A stretch of 59,237 bases of DNA from a virus. The stretch spans positions 1 to 59,237 of the IMG/VR virus record IMGVR_UViG_3300047172_000027. One strand, written 5' to 3'. Below, one piece after another: positions 15,471 through 24,403 of the stretch. Numbering within the stretch: the first letter of the stretch is position 1; each line of letters starts with the position of its first letter. A program made the translations under genes and the position numbers. The notes under the pieces were generated by a model. That model was not told the origin of the DNA, ran no database searches, and was given only the letters and a program-made list of their open reading frames with translations.

Positions 15471-17434
15471 TGGCAAACGATACGGACTTACTTGCGGCCT
15501 TAAAGGCCGCGCATGACGCCGGGGATGACGAGGCGGCGGCGGCTATTGCCGCGCAAATGTCGGCGCAACCGGTGACGCATGAACCGGTCAAACAACCGGA
15601 CACGTTGACCATTACTCCATCAGATCCATCAGAGCAACCAGGTGGCGAGCACTGGATGGAAAAATACGGCCCGACGTCAGGTATGAGCGGGCTGGATAAA
15701 TTTCGTGCGGGAATTGGTCAATCTTTTGTTGACACCGGGCGAGGAATATCGCAATTATTTGGTGGTCAATCCAAGTCGGACACCGACGAGCAGCGCCGAT
15801 TAGACGCGCCCCTCGACAGGACCGGCGCTGGATTGGCCGGTAACATCCTGGGAGGCGTGGCGCAATCCGCGTTGCCCGGGTTGGGCGCCGAGGCAGCAGG
15901 CGCAAAGATCGCCTCAGGGCTTGCGACAAGTCCCGGCGCGCTGCAGGCCGCGCAGGCCATTTACCGCATCGCGCGTCCCGCCGCAACCGGCGCCGCGTAC
16001 GGAGCGTTAGCACCAGTCGGAAGCAATGAGACGCGCGCAGGGAACGCCGGTCTGGGCGCCGCTGCGGGTGAGGTCGGTCAGGTGCTGGGTAACGCGGGCG
16101 CGAATGTGCTGCGCTCCGGTGAGGATGCGCTTACAGCTGGCGCTCGCAAAGGCGCCGACATCGCCCGCAAGTACGGCATTCCGTTAAGTATGCCGCAGCT
16201 CGCAGGCAAATTTACCGGTTTCGTTGGGGACACGCTTGATAAACTGCCGTTCAGCGGTGCGAGCGACCGACGAGACGCGCAGCGAAGCGCATTCAATGAC
16301 GCGCTGGGTCGTACCGCCGGAATACCAAACGCGCAAGGCGCGATCAACACCGACATGGTTGACCACGCGCGAGACACCGTAGGCAGCGCCATTGGCAACA
16401 TGGCGAGCAACCGTGTCGCGCTTGTTACCCCGAAACAAGTTCAAGGTGTCACGCAGCTTCTGCAGGACGTGAATGACGTCTCGACGCCTGAGACGGCGCG
16501 CGTAGTCAACAACTACGCCAACAAAATGTTCGGTATGGGCGCGTCCGGTCCTTCCAAAGTCATCCCCATCAACAATGCGCTTCCCGGCGGACCCATCGCG
16601 CAAATACCTGGCGACGCTTGGCGCGAACAGAACACACAAATCGGGAACCACATCCGCAGGCTTGGGCCAAACGACGGCGACCTGAAGTACTACCTGGGCG
16701 AGCTGCAAGACCATTACATGGATACTATGCAGAACGCGATGTCGCCCGAAGAATTCAATCAATTCCAAAGTTTGCGCGGGCAATACCGCAACAATCGAAC
16801 CATCGCCCCGCTTGCTGAAAAAGCAGGCGACGAAGGTATCAACCCGTTGCTGGTGCAAGCGAGAGCTATTTCGGCCAAAAACAACCGCGGCGACGTTGGA
16901 GAGCTTGGGGATTTTGCCAAGTCAATGCTCGCCAAAAAATACCCGGACAGCGGCACCGCGCAACGCGCGCTGATGTACTCCGCGATTACCGGCGGATTGG
17001 GCGCTGGGGCTGGCGCGTTACTAGACGACGAAAATCACGGCACGGGCGCGGCATATGGAGCGCTCCCTGGCGCGGCGATGATCGCTGGCGGGTTGGCCGG
17101 TCGAGGTCTGAATTCTCAGGCGCTCAGTCGGTTGTATCAGGCGCGCATGCCGGAGCCTGTTGCGGGCACGATTCGAGACCTGGCGGCTCGTAGCCCGGTT
17201 GCGGCGCAGCGCGCGGAGCAAGTAATCGCGCCACAGGAAGGATACGCAGACGGCGGCGAAGTCAAAAAATCAACCTTCTGGGATCTTGTGCAGCAAGCTG
17301 TCAAAGAGCTAGCTTCACCCAGCACCAATGCACCGCCCACGCCGACACCAGCACCCGGCACAGTAGCATCAGGCAGTGTAGGCCAAGACTTTGACAATAA
17401 GGTGAACCAAGCCGTGCAAGGCGCCGGTGGTTAG
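15470..17434 (+). CDS. Large internal virion protein with C-terminal YADGGEV motif
   Basis: 654 residues, Ala/Gly-rich and mostly helical. Small-residue zippers occur at about 110-200 and 500-560 (LGAGAGALLDDENHG), flanking a long soluble region. YADGGEVKKSTFWDLVQQAV near residue 590 is the same motif class found in the GGK and polyvalent proteins. Ends in a low-complexity Pro/Thr/Ala tail. Last gene of the plus-strand virion block before a 130-base gap. Confidence 0.6.
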   Translation: MANDTDLLAALKAAHDAGDDEAAAAIAAQMSAQPVTHEPVKQPDTLTITPSDPSEQPGGEHWMEKYGPTSGMSGLDKFRAGIGQSFVDTGRGISQLFGGQSKSDTDEQRRLDAPLDRTGAGLAGNILGGVAQSALPGLGAEAAGAKIASGLATSPGALQAAQAIYRIARPAATGAAYGALAPVGSNETRAGNAGLGAAAGEVGQVLGNAGANVLRSGEDALTAGARKGADIARKYGIPLSMPQLAGKFTGFVGDTLDKLPFSGASDRRDAQRSAFNDALGRTAGIPNAQGAINTDMVDHARDTVGSAIGNMASNRVALVTPKQVQGVTQLLQDVNDVSTPETARVVNNYANKMFGMGASGPSKVIPINNALPGGPIAQIPGDAWREQNTQIGNHIRRLGPNDGDLKYYLGELQDHYMDTMQNAMSPEEFNQFQSLRGQYRNNRTIAPLAEKAGDEGINPLLVQARAISAKNNRGDVGELGDFAKSMLAKKYPDSGTAQRALMYSAITGGLGAGAGALLDDENHGTGAAYGALPGAAMIAGGLAGRGLNSQALSRLYQARMPEPVAGTIRDLAARSPVAAQRAEQVIAPQEGYADGGEVKKSTFWDLVQQAVKELASPSTNAPPTPTPAPGTVASGSVGQDFDNKVNQAVQGAGG

Positions 17435-17513
17435 CGGCGGCTTGATCCCAGGCGTCTGAGAGCGCGTACGCAGCCAGGCACCCAAAAAACCCAATCAGCA
17501 TCAAAATTAGCAT
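17301..17513 (-). CDS. Possible small membrane/signal-peptide protein, antisense
   Basis: The only candidate gene for the 17435-17565 gap. On the minus strand AGGAG stands 6 bases before an ATG (17513), followed by MLILMLIGFFGCLAAYALSD, a good signal or membrane segment. The remaining two thirds run antisense through the end of the preceding gene, where the frame may be open by chance. The true product could be shorter or the frame unused. Confidence 0.3.
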   Translation of the reverse strand: MLILMLIGFFGCLAAYALSDAWDQAAANHRRLARLGSPYCQSLGLHCLMLLCRVLVSAWAVHWCWVKLAL

Positions 17514-17565
17514 GGTCATCTCCTGTTAAGATGACCCAATCTACTGCGTCTTGAAGGTAAAGTCA

Positions 17566-18087
17566 ATGTTTGACCGCATAATCGACTTCTTCTTCCAGTT
17601 CGCAAGTTTGTTTCAATTTTGGGTGATTTTGGAGCCGTATGACGAAGGCGTGCGCCTGAGGCTAGGAAAGCAGCACGGTGGCCCGCTGAGATGCGGGTTG
17701 CACTGGAAAATACCGTTCAAGGTCGACCAAATCCTGACGCTGCAGGTGGTCCCTTCGACGCACAGCCTGGGCGACGAAAGCGTGATGACAAAAGATGGGA
17801 AGTCCATCACGTTTCACGCGATTATAACTTTTCAGATCAGCGACATCGAGAAAGCTCTTCTCAAAGTTCATGACGTAGATCACGCTGTGAGAGATAGCTG
17901 CTCCGGTGAGGTGGGTCGCGTATTGCGCGAAAGCACATGGGATGAGATATTGAAAGATGACATTCTCGATAAGCTGACCGCGGCCTGCCGAAAAAAGGGC
18001 TGGCGCTGGGGGTTGGAGATCATGTCGGTGCAGCTTGCCGGGTTGTCTATCGCGCGCAATATTCGTCTCATGAACAGTAGCAGGTAA
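17566..18087 (+). CDS. SPFH/Band-7 (stomatin/prohibitin-like) domain protein
   Basis: 173 residues. A hydrophobic N-terminal anchor (about 5-25), then EPYDEGVRLRLGKQHGG, GLHWKIPF, and the conserved sequence VMTKDGKSITFHAIITFQI with the Arg-rich RDSCSGEVGRVLREST stretch typical of Band-7 domains such as HflK/HflC and prohibitin. Such proteins form membrane rings that hold proteases or scaffold lipids. GAAGGT precedes the ATG; an in-frame TTG 15 bases earlier is less likely. One base separates it from the metallophosphatase gene. The role in the phage is unknown. Confidence 0.8.
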   Translation: MFDRIIDFFFQFASLFQFWVILEPYDEGVRLRLGKQHGGPLRCGLHWKIPFKVDQILTLQVVPSTHSLGDESVMTKDGKSITFHAIITFQISDIEKALLKVHDVDHAVRDSCSGEVGRVLRESTWDEILKDDILDKLTAACRKKGWRWGLEIMSVQLAGLSIARNIRLMNSSR

Positions 18088-18088
18088 A

Positions 18089-19219
18089 ATGTCAAACACA
18101 CCCGATGAACGTTCAGTCAAGATCGCTAAACTCCACGCCAAGGGCCTTTCCCAAAGGGAAATAGCCAAAAAACTCGGCATCGCGCAAAGCACCGTCTCGG
18201 AGCGCCTCAAAAAAGTAGGCGGCTCATTCCCCGCACCAGACGGGCATTACGTCAAAGCAACCTCCACCCTTTACAGCCCAGACGGCGAGATCAAGCTTCA
18301 GTGGGTGAAATCTAGCCTAGATGAAGAGGCGCGTCAAGCAGCAGAGAAGGCCGCATTTGCGGCACTGTGCGAGACGCTGCCACGGTATGTGCCGACCAAC
18401 GGCCCCGGGCACACCGACGCGGAGCTTGCGAACCTGTACGTGTTTACAGATTGTCACGTAGGCATGCTGGCATGGGGCAAGGAAACCGGGGACGACTGGG
18501 ACACGGGAATCGCTGAGCGCACGCTGATTCGAACTTTCGAGGCAATGATCGCGGGCAGCCCCAAGGCGCGGGTTGCTATAATTGGGCAGATGGGGGATTT
18601 TTTGCATTTTGACGGTTTACTGGCCGTTACCCCCACATCCAAGCACGTACTTGACGCCGACAGCCGATTCTCAAAAATTGTCAAGATCGCGATACGGGTG
18701 CTGCGGTACATCATCGACATGGCGCTTCTCAATCACGAGGAGGTCCACGTCGTCATGGCGGACGCGAATCACGACCCGGCGAGCCAGGTTTGGCTGCGGC
18801 ACATGTTCACCGCGCTGTACGAGAACGAGCCGCGCGTCAAGGTCAACGACAGCGAAAAGCCTTTCTATGCGTACCAGCACGGCGAAACCATGATCGGGTT
18901 TCACCACGGGCACACGCTGAAAAAAGAAAAGCTCCCGCTGCTGCTTGCCACGCTGTACCCCAAGATGTGGGGCAACACGCTCAAGCGATACTGCCACACC
19001 GGTCATCTGCACACGGTGGACGAGGTCGAGGCCAACGGCATGAAGATCGTGCAGCATCCCACTATTGCCGCCAAGGACGCGTACGCGGTTCGTAACGGCT
19101 GGGTAAGTCAGCGACAAGCATCATGCATTACCTATCACCAGTCTTATGGCGAAGTCGGTCGCACCGTCGTCTGCCCCGAGATGTTCGAGACAATTAATGG
19201 ACCCACAAACCCTCATTGA
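18089..19219 (+). CDS. HTH plus calcineurin-like metallophosphoesterase
   Basis: 376 residues. An N-terminal HTH (GLSQREIAKKLGIAQSTVS, about 20-40) is joined to a metallophosphoesterase with the full motif set: D121-x-H123 (TDCHVG), GD170, N227-H228 (ADANHD), H273-x-H275 and GH306-L-H308. This fusion is known in several phages; the phosphatase half resembles SbcD/Mre11-type nucleases, so DNA or nucleotide phosphodiester cleavage is possible, but the substrate is unknown. Its last 23 bases overlap the giant gene that follows. Confidence 0.8.
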   Translation: MSNTPDERSVKIAKLHAKGLSQREIAKKLGIAQSTVSERLKKVGGSFPAPDGHYVKATSTLYSPDGEIKLQWVKSSLDEEARQAAEKAAFAALCETLPRYVPTNGPGHTDAELANLYVFTDCHVGMLAWGKETGDDWDTGIAERTLIRTFEAMIAGSPKARVAIIGQMGDFLHFDGLLAVTPTSKHVLDADSRFSKIVKIAIRVLRYIIDMALLNHEEVHVVMADANHDPASQVWLRHMFTALYENEPRVKVNDSEKPFYAYQHGETMIGFHHGHTLKKEKLPLLLATLYPKMWGNTLKRYCHTGHLHTVDEVEANGMKIVQHPTIAAKDAYAVRNGWVSQRQASCITYHQSYGEVGRTVVCPEMFETINGPTNPH

Positions 19220-22200
19220 CAAATACCGCGGCGTTCTTGGGCTTACCGGGCACGCCGCTCAGTCCACCGCAGCGAACATCGCGGGCGGACTTGTGGGCCT
19301 TGGAAACCTTCCCAGAGGCATAGACGCCGCTGAGTCTGCCCGTCAGCTGATTACCGACAAGCTTTCCCCAGGAGAACCCGACTCGCAAACCATTGGCCTG
19401 ATACGGGACATCGCCCCGGCCTACCTGGCCGCGGCGCGCAGCCCGGTCGCCAAGGCGGCGCACGCCGTCGGGGACGCGTACGACAAAAGCGTCGACACCT
19501 ACGCCGACTTAGCGTCGCGCTACCTGGGCGCCCCGGCTGGGGGTGAGGTGGCCGCATTGGGCGCCGCGCTGCCAAACGCCGCCTTTCCTGAATCAAAAGC
19601 CGCCAAAGCCACCGAGTACGCCGCCCCCGCCGCCGAATTGCTGAGCAAGTACCCGGCGACCCCGGTGCTGCCAGACGGCTCGACCCTGCGCACGCTGGCC
19701 CGTGAGGGCGCCGCAAACGCCCGCAGAGCCGACGAAGGCTTACCCCCTCCCGATGTGCTCGCAAGCGATTTCGCAGGCAGGCAGGCCGCGCACGAGGGCG
19801 CCGTGGCGCAACGTAACGCGGACCCGGCGTACATCAAGGCCAAGGTACCGGCCACGAGCGTAGACCCGTCATTGTACCCATCTAGTTTTAGCCCGCCGGA
19901 CAACGCGGAGGCGTACGTCGCCATGGATCCGCAAACCGGGCAGCACATCGGGCATGTGACGTTCGTCAAGCGCGGTGACGGCGTATCCAGCTTGCGCATG
20001 GACGTCGCCCCCACTTATCAGGGGCAGGGCATCGGCAGCGACTTGCTGAATGACGCCATTGCAAACGCGCACGACCAGGGCCTGCCGTACCGGTCAGACA
20101 CTCAGGTAAGTGTTCCGGCAGCCAAAACTTACAGCAAGCTTCCCGGGGCGATCCGCAACGAGGACGTGGATCACATGATTGACCCGAATGACGGTCACGT
20201 CGGGGTATCCAGCAACGGTCGCGCGGTGTTTGAGATTCCGCCGAGTGCGGATGCGGACGACGCGACACCGGACGAGATGCCGCACTTCAACCCGAACAGC
20301 TACATCGGCAGCCAGGCGTACGCCGAGGGCGGTGAGGTTGCGCCTGCATTGGGGGACATTGGCGACCTGATTGCGCGCTACGCAACCAAACCGCTGCCCG
20401 GGTTACCTGCCAAGGTGCAGGTGCCGGGAGTTGGCGGACTAGAGGTTGGTCCAAACCCCAAAATCCGCCAGGTAGCGCAAAATTACATGGACGAGGTCGG
20501 AATCAAAAACCCGCCTCAGCCCATTTACGCCAAGGCCGACCCGGTGCGCGGTAAAGCGATTGCCGCCGCCTACGACGCCGCGCAGCACAACCCCAGCGAC
20601 CCGGACGTCAAGGCCTCGTACGACGCGCTTATCAAGGAAACCTTGGCGCAGTATCAGCACATCAAAAACGCAGGACTTAAGGTAGATCTTATTCAGCCCG
20701 GTCAGGCTGACCCGTACGCCGCCTCGCCGCGACTCGCGGTAGAGGATATCAACCGCAACAACCACATGTGGGTATTCCCGACGTCAAGCGGATTCGGTAC
20801 CGAGGGCGCGGCGCCGATGGATCACCCACTGCTGGCGGATAGCGGCGAAACAATTAGCGGGCAACCCGCAACCGCGAACGACATTTTTCGGGTAGTTCAC
20901 GATTATTTTGGGCACGCCAAGGAAGGAGTCGGATTTCGCGCCGATGGCGAAGAGAACGCCTGGAATCAGCACGCGCGCATGTACTCGGATCTAGCCAAAC
21001 CGGCGATGACCGCAGAGACGCGCGGGCAGAACAGCTGGGTGAACTTTGGTCCTCACGCCGACGCGAACAAAGGCGCGAGCGCCGCCAGCACCGTGTACGC
21101 ACCGCAGAAGGCTGTCATTTTGCCGGATGTTTACAATGATCCCGACGCCGGACGGACGATGGATTTTTTGCACATGTCCAACCTGACAGACCCGCAGGTT
21201 ACGCTTGACCCTGCGGCGTACGGCACAGGCATGAAAGGCGCTGAGGCGCGCAGGGGCGGAACCAAAACCATCAGCCTGTACCCTGCGAACATAGACCCCA
21301 AGGATATCGAGCTGCCGCTGCAAGGAAAAACACCGTACCGTGTCTCGGTTCCCGCGAGCCAGATGTACGACATGTCGAACGATCCGCTAGGATACCGCTC
21401 GATAACGCCCAGCTACAGCGACGCCGAGGACGCCATCAGGGGTGCGGGATGGGCCGGGTATTACACACCGGATCACGAAGACCCAAGACAGCGCGGGCAG
21501 GCGCGGCTGTTTGTGCCGACGACCGCGACACGCCTTGACCCCATTGACGCGCCCGGGCCAACGAAAGCCGCCGCAGCGAAAAGCAGCGGCTTGTACGACG
21601 ACACACTGGACACCTCAGATTTCTCTACCGGTGGCCTGGTTCAAAAATACGCCGACGGAGGTGAGGCAGCGGTCGCGCTCGATGATGTCGCAAACCTTAT
21701 CGCCAAGTACGGCAAAGATGCCGCCCCAGCGCAAGCGGAGCATCTCGCGAATGCGGTCTCCGAGAACGGCTCCGCTACCTACAACCCAACCACCGGAGAC
21801 GTCCACAGCAGCGGCTACGCCGTTCCGCACGATATTAGCCGCAGTGTCGCCCTAGACGCGCCGCCTACCGCGGGCGACATCCATGACTTCATGCTGCAAA
21901 ACCAGGACGCATTCGACAACCCGAAGGCGGCAGTTCACGTCGAGAGCGACGGTAACGGCAATCACTTCATCCACGTCGCTCACGTCGAGCCAGATTTTGA
22001 TAGCGCAATGGCTGCCGCCAAGGCATTCGACGCGCCGGGAGTACGCGAGCTTCATACTGGCAACAATTTTCCTGCTGATGGTCCCGCCGGGATCAGCGAT
22101 GATGCGGATACGGGGATAGAGGATTACTTGGCGGGATCAAAGATACCAGAGACAAACCTACCGGCGGAACTGGACACAGAGCGCAATCAGAGACCAAGGA

Positions 22201-23306
22201 CGGCGTGGAAATATGGGAAGCCAACGGTTGATCCTGCGCAACGGGTGGCTTTTCCGGGGATCTACAATGATCCTCGTCAGGTGATTCAGGATGCGAATTC
22301 AATGGTTGGTCCAGAAGAACCTCTGCTTGAGAGATTATTCGGCGTAAATCGTCAAGATCTATCCGACATCGCATTAGGTCGGCAAGGAAACGAAATCGGG
22401 ACTCTTCCTGGGGCAAAGCCTGGATCGACTGGAGCCGCCTCAGCGCGAGCAGTAATGACTCCGCAGAACGAGCAGCGTCTGATAGACGTTCTGAACGAAG
22501 CTCGTGGAACGCCGTTACACACGGGTATGACTGGTTGGTATTCAATGGACCCTCTCTATGAAAGATTTAGGCAAATATTTGGTGACGAGGACGCGCCAGC
22601 TAAGTACCAGCAATTCAATACTCTTTCTGGAATGGCGTCTCCGGGGTCAGACGTGGGAACTGAGATTGCGCGGGGGACATCTGCAAATTGGCTGCAAAAC
22701 CAGGGACGCTTTGCTGATTTCCTAAAGTACTCTGGGGTTGCAAACGATGAGCGGGCAGGGATTCGCGATTACCCTCAGGATATTCTCGATGTTCCTGGGC
22801 ATGCGTACCACAAGACGGCGCATGCTCTGCCAATGAGCCAGTACCTGTCTTCTGGTGAGATCCAGATGAAGTCCCCGAAGGTTCCAATGTACATTGGGGC
22901 ATCAGGGGTACCAGAGACTGGATTTCAATCAGATATGCCAGTAGGCGACGCCCACTGGGCGCGCGGAGTAGGTCTAGCCGATACCCGGAACCCTCGCACT
23001 TTGAAAGGAGAAAGCATCGTCCCGGGTTCGTCGGCATCGACTCCAGAAATGCAGACACTTGGTCCTTGGTGGCGAGATCGGGTGGCAGCTCAAGCCGGAT
23101 ATGGAGCCGTTCCAGCTCAGGCGACCGCTTGGGGGGTTTTCGCGCCGTATACAGGCGTAACATCCAACATAGGGGCGCCGAAACTAGAGATACTATCGAC
23201 TCAGATAGGAAAACTAGCCCAACGGCTAGGGGTATCACCAGAAACAGCCAGGGATCTTGTGATCCAGGGTAAAGCAGGGGCGTACTCATCAGGAGGCTCC
23301 GTCTAG
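19197..23306 (+). CDS. Giant polyvalent-type virion protein: GNAT, HDYFGH and ART-like domains
   Basis: 1369 residues from the ATG at 19197. Helical Ala-rich head (1-200); GNAT acetyltransferase-like domain about 235-320 with PTYQGQGIGSDLL (motif A); YAEGGEV at 375; a helical domain (445-620) with NDIFRVVHDYFGH (His568, His573), GEENAW and TAETRGQNSWVNFG (Glu607), reminiscent of the two-His-one-Glu iron site of aromatic amino acid hydroxylases; an ADP-ribosyltransferase-like segment 653-780 (FLHMSN, DPAAYGTGMKGAE); YADGGEA at 818; an alpha/beta domain (885-960); a long C-terminal domain (1040-1355) of unknown type; and YSSGGSV as the last residues. Polyvalent proteins of phages are packaged and delivered to counter host defences; that role here is inference. 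Confidence 0.75.
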   Translation: MDPQTLIDKYRGVLGLTGHAAQSTAANIAGGLVGLGNLPRGIDAAESARQLITDKLSPGEPDSQTIGLIRDIAPAYLAAARSPVAKAAHAVGDAYDKSVDTYADLASRYLGAPAGGEVAALGAALPNAAFPESKAAKATEYAAPAAELLSKYPATPVLPDGSTLRTLAREGAANARRADEGLPPPDVLASDFAGRQAAHEGAVAQRNADPAYIKAKVPATSVDPSLYPSSFSPPDNAEAYVAMDPQTGQHIGHVTFVKRGDGVSSLRMDVAPTYQGQGIGSDLLNDAIANAHDQGLPYRSDTQVSVPAAKTYSKLPGAIRNEDVDHMIDPNDGHVGVSSNGRAVFEIPPSADADDATPDEMPHFNPNSYIGSQAYAEGGEVAPALGDIGDLIARYATKPLPGLPAKVQVPGVGGLEVGPNPKIRQVAQNYMDEVGIKNPPQPIYAKADPVRGKAIAAAYDAAQHNPSDPDVKASYDALIKETLAQYQHIKNAGLKVDLIQPGQADPYAASPRLAVEDINRNNHMWVFPTSSGFGTEGAAPMDHPLLADSGETISGQPATANDIFRVVHDYFGHAKEGVGFRADGEENAWNQHARMYSDLAKPAMTAETRGQNSWVNFGPHADANKGASAASTVYAPQKAVILPDVYNDPDAGRTMDFLHMSNLTDPQVTLDPAAYGTGMKGAEARRGGTKTISLYPANIDPKDIELPLQGKTPYRVSVPASQMYDMSNDPLGYRSITPSYSDAEDAIRGAGWAGYYTPDHEDPRQRGQARLFVPTTATRLDPIDAPGPTKAAAAKSSGLYDDTLDTSDFSTGGLVQKYADGGEAAVALDDVANLIAKYGKDAAPAQAEHLANAVSENGSATYNPTTGDVHSSGYAVPHDISRSVALDAPPTAGDIHDFMLQNQDAFDNPKAAVHVESDGNGNHFIHVAHVEPDFDSAMAAAKAFDAPGVRELHTGNNFPADGPAGISDDADTGIEDYLAGSKIPETNLPAELDTERNQRPRTAWKYGKPTVDPAQRVAFPGIYNDPRQVIQDANSMVGPEEPLLERLFGVNRQDLSDIALGRQGNEIGTLPGAKPGSTGAASARAVMTPQNEQRLIDVLNEARGTPLHTGMTGWYSMDPLYERFRQIFGDEDAPAKYQQFNTLSGMASPGSDVGTEIARGTSANWLQNQGRFADFLKYSGVANDERAGIRDYPQDILDVPGHAYHKTAHALPMSQYLSSGEIQMKSPKVPMYIGASGVPETGFQSDMPVGDAHWARGVGLADTRNPRTLKGESIVPGSSASTPEMQTLGPWWRDRVAAQAGYGAVPAQATAWGVFAPYTGVTSNIGAPKLEILSTQIGKLAQRLGVSPETARDLVIQGKAGAYSSGGSV

Positions 23307-23518
23307 CTTATCTGTGGTATCAGACTGTGATCGCAATTTAAGCGAAGCCGATTTGACTTTCTCTTTCGTGACCCCGGCACCGTCATGCCAAACATCAATG
23401 CAGACCGGCAAGTCAACCCGCTAAACATTAATCGACACCGAGATACCGGACCTGGCGTGTCGCACACGTCACATACTGGCGACTGATACAAGCCAGCCCA
23501 TACTGCCTCTCTCATGGC
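23303..23518 (-). CDS. Doubtful small terminal gene of the minus operon
   Basis: 71 residues from an ATG preceded by GGAGCGGAG, ending in a TAG that shares CTAG with the stop of the convergent giant gene. Position and spacing favour a gene, but the sequence (three Cys in the first 40 residues, then Arg/Lys-rich) looks irregular. Another frame over 23289-23410 reads more protein-like but lacks an ATG or GTG start and is broken by stops upstream. The region may hold a decayed gene. Confidence 0.35.
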   Translation of the reverse strand, partial: AMREAVWAGLYQSPVCDVCDTPGPVSRCRLMFSGLTCRSALMFGMTVPGSRKRKSNRLRLNCDHSLIPQIS

Positions 23519-23519
23519 T

Positions 23520-23732
23520 TCACTTCTCCGCTCCGGGGTTGGCCTTAGAGCGCGACTGAACCGCATCTGCAGCCGCGTCATTAATCATATCTAGCATCAT
23601 GTCGTCAGACTGATTTACAAGCTTCGACCAGCGTCGGTATTGACACATACAAAAAAAAGAAAACGCCACAAAATACGCGGCGTGAAAAGCCACTACGCCG
23701 CACCAAAAACCGACCCAAAACAAATCATGCAT
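23520..23732 (-). CDS. Small single-pass membrane protein
   Basis: 70 residues. AGGAG stands 6 bases before the ATG at 23732, which lies 1 base after the stop of the gene upstream. Residues 4-29 are hydrophobic and aromatic (FWVGFWCGVVAFHAAYFVAF), followed by a basic stretch (YRRWSK) and an acidic/helical cytoplasmic tail. Likely inner membrane. Function unknown. Confidence 0.6.
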   Translation of the reverse strand: MHDLFWVGFWCGVVAFHAAYFVAFSFFCMCQYRRWSKLVNQSDDMMLDMINDAAADAVQSRSKANPGAEK

Positions 23733-23733
23733 A

Positions 23734-23991
23734 TCAATCTCCTGTTGACTCATCCCTCACCGCAATTGGATTTATGTATCGAAACTCGTACTCTTGCGTG
23801 GCCCGGTTAAAGCTGAAATCTACGCTTGCGCCTCTGATTTGCTCGATAACCGCCACGGGTACGGAGAATAACCGATCCGGCTGGGTAAAAGCAATAGCGG
23901 CCATGATTGACATCATGTCGCGAAGGCGCACCTCCATCTCGACCACGCTCTGCGTCAGCTCGCCCGCGGTCGGGAATTTTGTTTTTTCCAT
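23734..23991 (-). CDS. Hypothetical protein
   Basis: 85 residues, helical first half (LTQSVVEMEVRLRDMMSIMAAIAF) and a beta-like second half ending RYINPIAVRDESTGD. Its ATG overlaps the stop of the zinc-ribbon gene upstream, and its stop sits immediately before the next start, so it is firmly within the operon. No family recognised. Confidence 0.6.
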   Translation of the reverse strand: MEKTKFPTAGELTQSVVEMEVRLRDMMSIMAAIAFTQPDRLFSVPVAVIEQIRGASVDFSFNRATQEYEFRYINPIAVRDESTGD

Positions 23992-24146
23992 TACGGGGTA
24001 CCTACCGCAGGGTCGGTGTCATCTACGGTGGGATCTTCATCAATAAACCACATGTCGCAAAAAAGGCACGGAATCATGCCGTTTTCATTTGGCTTACCGG
24101 CTAAAAATCGAGGGCACGGGCTGGCGCACACGTTATCCGCGAACAC
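23991..24146 (-). CDS. 51-residue four-cysteine zinc-binding protein
   Basis: GTG start (GGGG seven bases upstream) and TAA sharing a base with the next ATG. The sequence has VCASPCP and PCLFCDMWF separated by 17 residues, a treble-clef-like Cys4 arrangement, and an acidic tail (DEDPTVDDTDP). It fills what would otherwise be a gap of about 170 bases between two genes of the operon. Function unknown. Confidence 0.6.
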   Translation of the reverse strand: MFADNVCASPCPRFLAGKPNENGMIPCLFCDMWFIDEDPTVDDTDPAVGTP

Positions 24147-24160
24147 GATAAATACCCCAA

Positions 24161-24403
24161 TTATTCATACCTTGCCCCTTTGAATTTGCATGCTTTGCAT
24201 TTTACGCGCAGTTTTGTAGGGCTGACGGACTCAACCTGCCCCGTATCATAAAGCATCCCGCCGCACTCTGGGCACAGCAGCCCGTTTGTGTAGGCCTCTG
24301 GTCTTGACACCCTGTCGCGCACATCGTGCCAGTAAGCTTCTCTGCGCGCGTTCCAGTGGTTGAGGTTGGTCTTTGTGTCTACGACGGCAAATCTCCAGTT
24401 CAT
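24161..24403 (-). CDS. Zinc-ribbon protein
   Basis: 80 residues with the start set by the ATGA overlap. The C-terminal half holds CPECGGMLYDTGQ and KCKACKFKG, a classical Cys2-Cys2 zinc ribbon. The first 40 residues are aromatic and basic (NWRFAVVDTKTNL, WHDVRDRVSRPEAY). Could bind nucleic acid or a protein partner. No enzymatic motif. Confidence 0.65.
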   Translation of the reverse strand: MNWRFAVVDTKTNLNHWNARREAYWHDVRDRVSRPEAYTNGLLCPECGGMLYDTGQVESVSPTKLRVKCKACKFKGARYE

